DNA of 21,368 nucleotides, from assembly GCF_001039355.2 (NCBI RefSeq), contig NW_019775626.1, forward strand, positions 208,388 through 229,755. The letters are read 5' to 3'. The notes beneath the pieces were generated by a model, which saw only the letters and a program-made list of their open reading frames with translations, searched no databases and was not told where the DNA came from. Made by a program: the position numbers and the translations under genes. The stretch is from Lingula anatina (Eukaryota; Brachiopoda; Lingulata; Lingulida; Lingulidae). Below, one piece after another: positions 10,201-17,160 of this stretch (positions are counted from its first letter, which is position 1; each line of letters opens with the position of its first letter).

Positions 10201-12841
10201 TGCATGACTGTTTAAGATTTTTTTTTTGGTTTTATCTTTTATTAGGCTTAAGCCCCAAAAGTGATTTTGGACATTTTTGAAACAGTTCCCAGAATCTACA
10301 AACAACTATCATCCTGAAGCAAGTACAGGCAAAAAACAGTTTGTGGTAAGCTGCAGAACAAGTTTATAAAAATTTTACAGGCACCATTTCAACTTTACTG
10401 GTACCAGTGTCCATGTCATAGACCATGATTCATCAGTACAGTAGTTAGTGTTGTATTGCTGGGATATATTCTGATAAAGTAAAGGTCAAAGCCTGCATAA
10501 TGCCAGTTCTGCCAACATCACACCATATGACTTTAACCTAAAACCAATCTAATCGCCAACAACATACAAACCGAACATTTCAGATAGCCCCAACATGTTG
10601 ATCACATGTTTGTCCCTTTCTATGCACATGTATTGAGCAGTAAAGTTAATATTGAGAGTCATATTGGCAATTTAAATTGATTATTTTTTAATGCCATCCC
10701 AAAATGGCAACAAAAGAAAACAGAATGAAAAAAAATAAATAAAAGTGTGGGTAGAAAAAATTGATTCAAATTAGGAATTTTATAGTTATGTCAATACCTG
10801 TATCAAATCACTGGTATCATCCAGTGATTCCACCCCCCTCACATTCCCCATGCAAATATCAAAGATGTCAGGACCCCTTCTTTTAATCCCAATTTGCAAA
10901 TATATTACTGATAAATACAGAAAACAAAGCACACACCATCCCATTCCCCCCCCCACTCCCCCAGCAAATACATTTCACTCAAAAATTCCTTGTCTTAAGT
11001 TTAACCTTAAAAGCTTTTCTGATAACCCTGATGGCTATGACTCATTCACCAGCTTTGCATTTATTATTTAAAATCATGTGATGACATGTCACAATGACTC
11101 ACAGATATAAATTAATATTTTTAAAAAATTTAAATATAAAGAAAAATAGGATTTATATCATAACATATAAATAAAAAGAAAAAATCAGATTCAAATTGAT
11201 ATTTATGGTAAGAAAAGAACTGAAACACTGAAACCAAGGAAGAATTATCATTATGTTATCAAATAAAGAAACACAATAAGTATTTAGGAAAAAATTTTCA
11301 GTGCCTTTTAACACTCTTTTCTCCATCACAAATTCATAACCATTCACAGATTCATCAATGAAAACCATAAACCCATTTTTCAGATCGAAATCAACCTGGA
11401 AAATTTCCTTCTCTTAGCTAACTGCTATCATTTCTCTTTTATTACTCTAAAACTACGTGATATATTCTCACACTTGTGTTTTTCTTTAAGTTCTCCAATT
11501 TCTGGTCAATTTCATAGCTCTACCCAGCAAATCTACAGTATAGCCAAGCTCGATACATCTTTTTCACTTTTTGTTTGTCCACATAGTTTTTCTTGAGGAT
11601 GAATATTTCAATTTTGGACTGTGTCAGAATCTGTTTTTGGAAGTTATATTCATGCATAACTGATATCGATACTACCTTCTGTGTATACTATTTCTCATAA
11701 CATATTTTCAGAAGTAAATTTAATGGCATCATTATCAGTCCTTTGTCAACCTTTTTCTCACGATTGTTATTGGTCATGCACTATGGAGTCAACAACTGAA
11801 AACTAGTCACGTGCTACATTCTTGATCGTTTTTTATGATCACTATCAGTCACTTACAGGTTAACTTTTTTTTATAACTACGAGGTCAAAAGATGTTTGGC
11901 ACCTGCTCTACGCCTGCTAATTTTTCTTGATGATTAATCATCACATAGAAGTGAACAGCCCTATAATACCAGCTCTATGCTTGGATACCTTTCTCCCAAA
12001 TCAGTATTAAGGGTTACAAGGAGCACAAATATTGGTAGACAAAGCTTGGTGACAATGGCTCTAATTTACTTCCTGATAAAATCCACGGCAGTCGACTAGT
12101 TGTCCATTTGAACAAAATACACATTAGTATAAAATGTTGGCTATGTGTTTCTGCTATCATGCCTGTGGAATATTTCCTTTGTTTCTAGGACAAGTGGCAC
12201 TGGTTTATCTGGGATCAATGTAGTCAACAAAAAATTTGGTCTAAAAGATCTGGTGAAATAAGCCTGTATTGCATAATATATTTCACCTGGACACTGTGAC
12301 CTAAGCTCACCTTTTACAGGCTTACATAAGAGCAAACACCTAACAGTATAAACAAACTGAATATCAGCGTTGGTCAAATGTCTTGTGTGTGTGTGTGTGT
12401 GTGCATGGGTGTGCCTGCATGCATGCGTGGACTGTATATGAACTTCGTGCTCTCTCGTTAAATGATTAAAACCCATGCTCTGTGTTGTTCAGTAAAAGTA
12501 CCCTGCTATACTTAGGCCCAGTAAAGAACACAACCCTTGGTACACTTAGTTTGATCACATAGTAAATAAGTTACTGAACACAAGCTGATATTTTTAACTA
12601 CTAAGTTTACATCCAATTTGGTTGGAGGCCTTCATCAGAGTGATGTCAATTGATATTGGTATCATAAAAAATTGAAAAGAGCATTTATATGAGAGACATA
12701 TAATATTTGGTTTTAACAATAGTTGTCTTTATGGCACTTGCTTTAATAAAATCAGTTCTTATCTACTTCTTTCCCCCTGATAAACGGGAGTCAAATTGCA
12801 CAAATAATTTACTCTATTTTGGTGTGTATGTATACGTGCAT

Positions 12842-12875
<34 letters not shown>

Positions 12876-13098
12876 ATGTGTGCGTGTGCATGTGGCAGTG
12901 CATATGTACATTTTTTTGTACATGTCAACTACCTGGACGGAAAGTGGAAAAATGATTTGTAGATACAGTACATTACATCAATAACATTTAAGTTGGTGAG
13001 GGGGGTCTAGGCAACATTCATTAATGGGGGGGGGTCAGTTCCATCTAAACATGTTGGAGAAGAACCAGGCACACCACCATGCACCCCTTGCTTTGAGA

Positions 13099-13130
<32 letters not shown>

Positions 13131-13881
13131 ATGCATGTGAGAGCGTGTGTGTGTGTGGAGGGGGGGGGAGAGTTCACATCACTTCCCTGAAGACAGCCTT
13201 GTCAGTTTAATCTTAAGAAAATTCCAGAAAAGCAAAGTGCCTCTTCTGTCTCAAACTCAAAACGCCATGCATTTAAATATGCTGGTACCTCAACAGATTA
13301 ATCACTGCTTGTAAATTAATATATAATGACACAAATCAAGATATATAATATACTATAATCACGTGAAGCACGACTGCGCACACAATGAAAGAACATTTAT
13401 AGTGTGCTCATGACATTAACCTACCTAATCGCAAAAACAAGACTACACTAAACATGGACAAAGCCACGGGGCAGAAGACTCCCATGAAAGTATTCAGCGT
13501 CCGTCGACTTTTTCCGTCTGCCGACTCCGCCCTCGCCCCCTCAATGCCGACATCGGGAGCATCCTGATAAAAGCCGCTCAAACTCCGCTGAATCAGGTTA
13601 GCTATGTGAGGTGCATCTTCACCCAGTCCGTGATCAGCCAGTAGATTCTGATCCTCTTTAATTACTCGCCTTAATCGGGCTTCTGATTCAGTTTGAGTCG
13701 ATCGCCTTCGCGGCATCGAACTCGGCGAGGACACCAGCTTCACCTTGTCATCCATTTCTGCGTCATTCGAACTCGATCCTCGCCAAAAATCCTCCACTAC
13801 GAGAGGCGCTGTGTCGTCACCTGGATCGGAGTTAACTGACTCTAGGTTCCGCCCTCGACGAAGCGTATTACTAAATGCCAT
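2654..13881 (-). CDS. SLC12A9: SLC12A9-like cation-chloride cotransporter family protein, isoform A (spliced, 11 coding exons)
   Basis: Joined minus-strand exons: 13881-13425, 10077-9943, 9088-8954, 8385-8228, 7078-6883, 6186-6076, 5644-5533, 5312-5155, 4925-4843, 4370-4053, 3811-2654. They total 3021 nt and encode 1006 residues; every intron is GT...AG and every phase fits. Recognised as SLC12A9 from the STNGA..GGGAYYMISR block after TM2, [17 protein letters not shown] at TM6, [10 protein letters not shown] after TM10, and a C-terminal domain starting [18 protein letters not shown] and ending HGIHPVT. These are diagnostic against SLC12A8 and the NKCC/KCC branches. The vertebrate protein, as I recall, is about 914 residues; the excess is mainly the longer N-terminal tail. 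SLC12A9 is a multipass membrane protein, first described as a CCC-interacting protein and later placed in lysosomal ion/osmolyte homeostasis; its substrate is less settled than for NKCC/KCC. The reading frame is intact, with no sign of a pseudogene. Identity is near certain; exact exon borders are inferred without transcripts. Confidence 0.93.
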
Positions 13882-16498
13882 TGTATTAATTTCTACAGCG
13901 CATGACCTGACAAAATAGCATGTTTAGAAATGCTGGTAGGCCAAACAAAACGTCATGTGCTAAAGAGCAGGCAGCCTCGTTCTCAGTGCAGGTTAAAGGT
14001 CAACTTTCAAGACAAGACAGCTGATGTGCGGGAAGAAAGATTTGTTGGGAGAAGCAGTGAAAATATTGAAACTGACTCCTATGTTTTACTTCGTGGACGG
14101 ATAATGAAATGAATAATTAAACTGAAAAATAGGTGATAAGAATTTATGGGGAATTCAATATATTTAGAAGGGAAAAGCTTGTTGTTAATTAATTAATTAT
14201 ATTAATTATTATATTAATTAATTAATTTGTTTGTTTGTTTGTTTGTTCTATTATTATTACGTAGATTGAATAAGCAACTCGGTCTGCTTACTGAAATAAT
14301 TCCACAATGTATGGAGACAATCCAATCATTAAACTTATTTATATATATATGCTATAAAGTATCACGTTGTACTCTCAATGGCAAGTCTAGGGCTCCAGCA
14401 TGTAATCTGCATAAACTACACGCAATATAGCCTATAGATATGTAAATACAGCAGTATAGCTACATGTATGTATACTGGTAGGTCTATATGTATGTGTAGT
14501 TCATGCCTATAAGGACGAGTGCTACTGCCCTGTTTATTATCAAAATGCTCGTATCTAATCTCCTTCATGATGCCTTTGGTCTCTCTCGAGTTTCTTCTGT
14601 CGTAACCCGCTTAAATTGTGTATACAGAATTAATTATTGATTGGCAAAGGGTGCCAAATTCTCATTTATGAATTAATACAATAAAGACTCATTAATAGAA
14701 ATTAAAAAGATGGTTGCAAAGGCAAATGGCATATGCAGTATGATTGGGCCANGAATATAAAAGGTCAAATGATTCATTGTGTGAAAAGACGTTTTTGTTT
14801 TAATTAGAAGGATGTTCGAGTTTTAAAGCTTTGGTTTACAAAATACAGCTGTTTTTTCTATGCAACTCTAAATAAATGTCATAAAAAAGTGTTAAAGATA
14901 CATTCTTTAAAAACGTGTTGCAAAACAGAAGCAAAATTATGTACATTACTAATTTTTAAATATCATCAAAATGCATCAAATATGAAATTAAAAAATTTGT
15001 TAAGGTAAGTCACATAACCACATATAAATATGTTAAAAAGTCAGCAAGTTGGGTTACCAACGTTGGTCCAATAACGTCCAAATGACCTGGAGACATTAGA
15101 AATTAAGATGTATCTCTGTTCTCAGGGTCCGCTACACAAAATAACTGAAGCTCGGAATTAAACTGGTCTTAATACTGTATTTAGTCAAGAAATTTGACCC
15201 AGTTCAGTTCAAGTCACATCTACGATAGTAGTCACCTTTGATAACATGAAAATTTTTCTGAGATTAAAGTCACGTTTTTCTTGTTAACTAACAGGGTTTG
15301 ACATTTCATTTGACTACAGGTGTACTATCGATTTATCTCGGGTCAAAGTAGACAAAATCTGGATCTGAAAGTTTAAACTAGTACGAAAAAAACGCGTTTA
15401 TTCATCCTAAGTTTAAACCAGTTAAATATTGTGACCATGACTTTCTCCGGTTGTGAATGCATGCACGGTCTGTGTTGCATAGAAAGACGAGACATCAACT
15501 CACACTCTGTACCCTGCCTTTCGTAGTGACCATAATTGTACATTGGAGTGTCTATTTTAGTCTAAAGACCAAAGTGCTAACAGTTGGACAATGGAACAAA
15601 ATCGATAATCACGTAAATAAATAATCTATTTAAAAGATATGTTATGTAAATAAAGGGTCTCATATTGTCAGAGGTCCTCGCCAACTCTGAGGGCACATTT
15701 ACGTAAGTTCAACTTGCACGGTATGATCATGGTTCATAAATTTAGCACTTCTACACAGAGACAGCCTGCTTTCAGATATTTTCAGATAAAATGGGATTAA
15801 AAATAGGAATAAAAATGATGTGAATCAATGATGGCCGGTGGGGGAGGGGGGGTCTGTTGTGCTTTTCAGTTTATTGGATTTAACACAAGCTTTCTCCTCT
15901 CCCTCGATCGCCCCCCCCCCCCCTCCCCAGTCAAACATAATAAGAGCAGGCAGTAGAATAATACGAGTATTAGTAGATTGATATATGGGAATAAGGAAAA
16001 GGGCACTAGCCAATAGACGTGTATCAATTCATATTCCACGCGAAAGATTAGAAGAAGCCACAAACGGGACCCCTTGTAATGGACCATGCACAGCTATCCT
16101 TGGGCTTCCGTTCTGATGTACGTGAGGCAATGGTGCCTTTTACAAAACACACACACACACACGCACGCACACACACATAAATAAAAGATATTAATAAATA
16201 ATAAAAAAGAAAGAGAGAGAGAAAGCTCCTAGTAACAGAAAACTTGGGTCTAGAGTCAGTTTTCATCTAACACGAATGGTAGTCCTAGGAACGGAAGTCC
16301 GGCCTCCCATATGAGTAGGTACAGGTTAGGGTAAGTTGGCGCATTGGGGACAGAATACGGGACTTACGTCATCCGTACAAAGTGATGGGGTACGGACTAC
16401 GGTTCTTAGCAGACTACCATTCCTGTCACACCGGTGCACTGAATAAAGCGGCCTATAACGAGTCCTCATTATTTTGCTGTAAAGAACAGGTTTATAAA

Positions 16499-16543
<45 letters not shown>

Positions 16544-17061
16544 ATCAAGAGCCGAGTTAAGCCCCGTGTGCAATCTGCAGTCAACTTAGCTTCAATCGAA
16601 ATGTGAGTAAATATTGGTATATGCAAAAAGAGGATTTATGTCAACTTTTTCGAAATTTTATATCCTGTATATATTTGATGTGCATCTTTAAAAAAGGTTT
16701 CAATAAAACTTAACTCACCTACACGCTGAAACACATTCGTGCTCAGCTGCCCTAGTGCAACGGGGGCGAAAACCCCGCCAAGGGTCCCTAAAACTCTCCC
16801 CGCGCTTGGGGGCAAAATGGGCTCATCGTCTTCATCGTGCCTGCCTACCGGGTCGATCAGAACGCTGGTTGAGTCTGATTTGTGCGACTTGCCAAAGGAG
16901 TCGTTTGTCCTGAGGTACCCATGACCGCTAGAGAACACGCCCGACGCGTTGGAGATAGTGTCGGGAGCCGTGGCTCCGCTGCAAAAATTGACGCTGTCCT
17001 CTGAGCCGTTGAGTTTTGAGTACGAGACGCCGTTGCCTACGCTGCCGTACTTCCCAGACAT
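2654..17061 (-). CDS. SLC12A9: SLC12A9-like protein, isoform B using the upstream alternative first exon 1B
   Basis: Alternative transcript model: exon 1B (17061-16719) spliced over exon 1A directly to exon 2 (10077-9943) and then the same ten common exons. The CDS is 2907 nt, 968 residues. Exon 1B ends in phase 1 inside a glycine codon exactly as exon 1A does, so both read FVVGEAG into exon 2 without a frame change. The product differs only before residue 115: a Ser/Gly-rich tail, the acidic stretch HDEDDEPIL at 75-83, and a diverged N-terminal half of TM1. Splicing 1B into 1A is not plausible, because the possible acceptor upstream of 1A (13906) would bring a stop in frame within a few codons. 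Seen: the long open frame, donor and homology. Inferred: that 1B is transcribed and spliced this way. Confidence 0.72.
3867..3906. repeat. (AAAT)n microsatellite in intron 10
   Basis: About 40 bp of AAAT units with one G interruption, between exons 10 and 11. Confidence 0.95.
3974..4060. repeat. 29-bp tandem triplication containing the exon 10 splice donor
   Basis: Three units, 3974-4002, 4003-4031 and 4032-4060, each contain (plus strand) CTGTGTAT..ACTCACCT. On the coding strand each gives AG/GTGAGT, with exon-side positions at 4053, 4024 and 3995. The 4053 copy carries the conserved FHQ coding end, so it is probably the original. A 29-nt shift is not a multiple of three, so use of either extra donor would break the frame. 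Confidence 0.9.
4053..4370 (-). CDS. SLC12A9: SLC12A9 exon 10: TM9 end to TM12
   Basis: Residues 516-621 (318 nt, phase 0 in and out). The acceptor is CGTATTTTCCAG/TTGG and the donor CCATCAG/GTGAGT. It contains [20 protein letters not shown], the strongly conserved [14 protein letters not shown], then [20 protein letters not shown] and [11 protein letters not shown], ending [16 protein letters not shown]. This covers the last membrane helices and the link to the C-terminal domain. The donor sits in a 29-bp tandem triplication, so two further strong GTGAGT donors lie 29 and 58 bases downstream. Confidence 0.93.
4843..4925 (-). CDS. SLC12A9: SLC12A9 exon 9: loop and start of TM9
   Basis: Residues 488-515 (83 nt, phase 1 in, 0 out). 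The acceptor is ATATATGTTTTAG/GG and the donor GTTCAG/GTAGGC. The peptide [19 protein letters not shown] followed by IISWLLVQ matches the SLC12A9 A..V...GNPWAAV..SW.LVQ block. It is short and easily missed, but it is required to join the flanking exons in phase. Confidence 0.9.
5155..5312 (-). CDS. SLC12A9: SLC12A9 exon 8: TM8 and conserved cytosolic loop
   Basis: Residues 435-488 (158 nt, phase 2 in, 1 out). The acceptor is CAATTTCTAG/GGACC and the donor GTTTT/GTAAGT. The peptide [19 protein letters not shown] leads into TM8 [20 protein letters not shown] and the SLC12 loop [13 protein letters not shown]. The codon split over the next intron is TGG (Trp 488), where relatives usually have Gly; no alternative GT/AG pairing restoring Gly is visible. 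Confidence 0.92.
5533..5644 (-). CDS. SLC12A9: SLC12A9 exon 7: post-TM6 motif and TM7
   Basis: Residues 398-435 (112 nt, phase 1 in, 2 out). The acceptor is GTATTCCATAG/GTGAA and the donor CTCAGG/GTAATT. The peptide [17 protein letters not shown] completes the TM6 signature, and [20 protein letters not shown] is TM7. A TIR element lies only about 30 bp upstream of the acceptor on the coding strand. Confidence 0.93.
5673..5826. mobile_element. Short TIR element (MITE), copy in intron 6 next to the exon 7 acceptor
   Basis: Homologous to 6565-6737: GATCAAATACGGCG near the left end, the internal CAGCTGGGACGGTG and GGAGGCAGGAAGCAATTGTC segments, and a right end whose complement reads TTTGATCTACAGATTAACTA continuing to TATCAAATG. 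The left outer TIR is degraded. Its left end is about 30 bp from the exon 7 acceptor and appears to contribute a branch-point-like GGATTAACT on the coding strand. Confidence 0.7.
6001..6065. repeat. (CA)n microsatellite in intron 6
   Basis: About 60 bp of CA dinucleotides. On the coding strand it is GT repeat starting about ten bases after the exon 6 donor, separated from it only by GTGGGTAAAG. Confidence 0.97.
6076..6186 (-). CDS. SLC12A9: SLC12A9 exon 6: TM6 signature
   Basis: Residues 361-398 (111 nt, phase 1 in and out). The acceptor is CATTTTCAG/GC and the donor TCAG/GTGGGT. The peptide [20 protein letters not shown] continues into [17 protein letters not shown]. The GIM.G.NMSG motif is the SLC12 hallmark at the unwound part of TM6, next to the ion sites. 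A long GT microsatellite (as read on the coding strand) begins about ten bases after the donor. Confidence 0.94.
6216..6290. repeat. (AAAT)n/(AATT)n microsatellite in intron 5
   Basis: A run of AAAT units passing into AATT units, 30 bp from the exon 6 acceptor on its upstream (coding-strand) side. Confidence 0.95.
6565..6737. mobile_element. Short TIR element (MITE), copy in intron 5
   Basis: 173 bp with imperfect terminal inverted repeats. The left GTTGATCTGCAGACTATCTA continues to a GGATCAAATATGG core at about 6590; the right end, read on the other strand, is GTTGATTCGCAGACTAACCA continuing to GGATCAAATATGG. There is no coding capacity. The internal segment with GCTGGGA and GGGAGGCAGGAA is shared with the copy at 5673-5826. 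No confident target-site duplication was identified. Confidence 0.75.
6883..7078 (-). CDS. SLC12A9: SLC12A9 exon 5: TM5 and extracytosolic loop with glycosylation sites
   Basis: Residues 296-361 (196 nt, phase 0 in, 1 out). The acceptor is TTTTCTTTTTAG/GTTGTAG and the donor TTTG/GTGAGT. TM5 is [16 protein letters not shown] loop of about 45 residues follows, with a short Pro-Ile alternation (PIPIPIP) and three N-glycosylation sequons at N335 (NVT), N339 (NVT) and N346 (NYT). The end [13 protein letters not shown] resembles the vertebrate GFNSSTLKDNL segment just before TM6, placing this loop on the lumenal or extracellular side. Confidence 0.92.
7126..7202. repeat. (AAAC)n(AAAT)n compound microsatellite in intron 4
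   Basis: About six AAAC units followed by about fifteen AAAT units, close upstream (coding strand) of the exon 5 acceptor. Confidence 0.97.
7228..7292. repeat. Degenerate GTGATATGA-type short tandem repeat in intron 4
   Basis: Repeated variants of GTGATATGA / GTGATGTGGTATGA over about 65 bp. The array is imperfect and beside the AAAC/AAAT microsatellite. Confidence 0.6.
7456..8120. mobile_element. Large foldback element in intron 4 (about 250-bp inverted arms)
   Basis: The left arm, about 7456-7698, matches the reverse complement of about 7851-8120. Shared blocks in order include TCTACCATGGCCCATAGGAG, GAAAACAACATGCA, TCTTTTACTACAGAGCTTTG, AAAATGACATGACTGAGTCT and AAATGGCTATGTTATAAAA. A loop of about 150 bp lies between. 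Similarity by eye is roughly three quarters with some insertions in the right arm. Each arm also holds two related subunits of about 95 bp built on a GATTGACA...TTTGAGCT pattern. No open frame suggests a transposase. It lies inside the transcribed intron between exons 4 and 5. Confidence 0.85.
8228..8385 (-). CDS. SLC12A9: SLC12A9 exon 4: loop and TM4
   Basis: Residues 243-295 (158 nt, phase 1 in, 0 out). The acceptor is GATATATTAG/GA, with a weak pyrimidine tract, and the donor is TTTTGATG/GTAAGT. A hydrophilic loop ([16 protein letters not shown]) is followed by the TM helix [20 protein letters not shown] and the family motif [11 protein letters not shown]. In the frame fixed by the neighbouring exons there are no stops. 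Confidence 0.92.
8954..9088 (-). CDS. SLC12A9: SLC12A9 exon 3: TM3 region
   Basis: Residues 198-243 (135 nt, phase 1 in and out). The acceptor is CTCCCAG/ACATG and the donor GGAG/GTAGTG. The peptide starts [16 protein letters not shown], one of the most conserved SLC12 blocks. It continues with the hydrophobic helix [19 protein letters not shown] (TM3) and a loop ending SNFGPG. The length equals exon 2, but the two exons share no sequence similarity that I can see. Confidence 0.93.
9943..10077 (-). CDS. SLC12A9: SLC12A9 exon 2: end of TM1 and TM2
   Basis: Residues 153-198 of isoform A (135 nt, phase 1 in and out). The acceptor is TTCTCAG/GT. The peptide reads [15 protein letters not shown], then [20 protein letters not shown], then GAIEGGGAY: the end of TM1, all of TM2, and the glycine-rich turn of the SLC12/APC fold. 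The donor is TACT/GTATCC, poor at positions +4 to +6, yet required because the split Tyr codon (T/AC) restores AYYMISR with exon 3. Skipping this exon would keep frame but remove TM2. Confidence 0.93.
12384..12403. repeat. (GT)n microsatellite in intron 1
   Basis: About ten GT units followed by GCATGGGTGTGCCTGCATGC, an alternating purine-pyrimidine-rich tail. Confidence 0.95.
12835..12894. repeat. (TG)n(CG)n alternating tract, Z-DNA-prone, in intron 1
   Basis: Almost uninterrupted alternating purine-pyrimidine over about 60 bp: a TG run, then GCGCGCGCGC, then ACATGTGTGCGTGTGCATGT. The CG core between TG flanks is the classical composition for left-handed DNA. Confidence 0.9.
13098..13156. 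repeat. (TG)n microsatellites in intron 1
   Basis: Two TG runs separated by TACATGCATGTGAGAGCG, then a G-run. It lies about 270 bp downstream (coding strand) of exon 1A. Confidence 0.95.
13359..13366. promoter_or_regulatory. TCACGTGA palindromic E-box near exon 1A
   Basis: An eight-base palindrome with a CACGTG core, about 60 bases inside the intron after exon 1A. TCACGTGA is the core of the TFEB/MiT CLEAR consensus known from vertebrate lysosomal genes, and it also fits USF/MYC-type bHLH factors. Function here is inference. Confidence 0.35.
13425..13881 (-). CDS. SLC12A9: SLC12A9 first coding exon 1A (long N-terminal tail and first half of TM1)
   Basis: Codes for residues 1-152 plus one base of G153. 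The ATG at 13881-13879 has A at -3 and G at +4 and follows an in-frame TAA at 13926-13924. Residues 1-127 form a hydrophilic tail with a basic patch PRRRSTQTE and charged helix-like [16 protein letters not shown]1 begins at [18 protein letters not shown] and runs to VLFLRLG, very close to the vertebrate SLC12A9 TM1 as I recall it. The donor is CGATTAG/GTAGGT at 13424. DTAPLV at 23-28 sits roughly where the vertebrate tail has an acidic dileucine-like motif. This exon gives the family-typical TM1, so it is taken as the reference isoform. Confidence 0.9.
14182..14247. repeat. (AATT)n(TTTG)n compound microsatellite
   Basis: TTAA/AATT units with ATT interruptions, followed by about six TTTG units. 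Confidence 0.95.
14752..14752. other. Undetermined base (N)
   Basis: This is the only ambiguous base in the window. It suggests a draft assembly position with unresolved reads or haplotypes. It is non-coding. Confidence 0.99.
15838..15929. repeat. G-run and C-run pair (GT-GGGG-AGGGGGGG and a 14-bp poly-C run)
   Basis: A G-rich run at 15838-15852 and a C run at about 15911-15924 face each other 60 bp apart. They could pair as an imperfect hairpin or form G-rich structures. No gene overlaps. Confidence 0.7.
16147..16179. repeat. (CA)n microsatellite between exons 1A and 1B
   Basis: CA units with two CG interruptions (CACACGCACGCACAC). Confidence 0.95.
16501..16541. repeat. (TA)n microsatellite near exon 1B donor side
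   Basis: About 19 TA units, roughly 180 bp downstream (coding strand) of the exon 1B donor. It is a potential cruciform. Confidence 0.97.
16719..17061 (-). CDS. SLC12A9: SLC12A9 alternative first coding exon 1B
   Basis: Codes for 114 residues plus one base of a glycine codon. The ATG at 17061-17059 has A at -3 and follows an in-frame TAA at 17079-17077. Residues 1-87 look cytosolic: Ser/Gly/Asn-rich, then the acidic HDEDDEPIL. Residues 88-115 ([16 protein letters not shown] then [12 protein letters not shown]) align with TM1 of exon 1A and of SLC12A9 in general; 11 of the last 20 positions match exon 1A. The donor is GTAG/GTGAGTTAAG, a perfect AG/GTGAGT. The exon is CpG-rich against AT-rich flanks, and the frame stays open over its whole length. 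Polar Q105, T108, N109 and Q112 sit where exon 1A has M, V, V and L. It could be a decaying duplicate, but the intact frame, donor and phase argue for function. Confidence 0.78.
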
Positions 17062-17160
17062 TTTGATGCTTTCTTTTTATAATTTTTTTTTTCTTTATTT
17101 GATCCCCTTTTCTTTTTCTTCCGCCTCCTTTCTTCTTTCTTTCCTTCCTTTCACAATTTG
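17062..17160 (-). promoter_or_regulatory. Purine-rich 5' leader of exon 1B
   Basis: On the coding strand about 100 bases just before the 1B ATG are nearly all A and G, for example GGAGGCGGAAGAAAAAG and AAAAGAAAGC. Such a homopurine tract could be an unstructured 5' UTR, a GAGA-like or triplex-prone promoter element, or both. The in-frame TAA at 17079-17077 lies within it. Confidence 0.5.

Larger units (their letters stand above)
10078..13424. other. Intron 1 common part (between exon 1A and exon 2), no gene recognised
   Basis: 3.35 kb, AT-rich, with a poly-A run at 10178-10197 and GT-rich blocks at 12384-12403, 12837-12894 and 13098-13156. Two CACGTG E-boxes occur (11806-11815 and 13359-13366). 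No coding exon similar to SLC12A9 or another family was recognised; open frames here are short and low in complexity. Confidence 0.7.
13882..16718. other. Region between first exons 1A and 1B: 1A promoter/5' UTR side and intron of isoform B
   Basis: 2.8 kb without a supported coding exon. It would hold the promoter and 5' UTR of isoform A and is intronic for isoform B. An acceptor-like TATTTTGTCAG ends at 13907, 25 bases before the 1A ATG, so part of the 1A leader may be spliced. It contains AT-rich microsatellites (14182-14247), a poly-C run, CA and TA repeats, and an undetermined base at 14752. Confidence 0.6.

Noticed and set aside
12141-12955. Frames with His-Thr/Ala-His or Val-Cys repeats
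   Set aside because: They are translations of GT/CA repeats in intron 1; no homology, no splice support.
15140-15430. Possible decayed inverted-repeat element (TTTGACCC...GATAGTA...CACCT on both strands, AAACTGGT/ACCAGTT-like ends)
   Set aside because: Matches are short and out of register; by eye they cannot be separated from chance in this composition.
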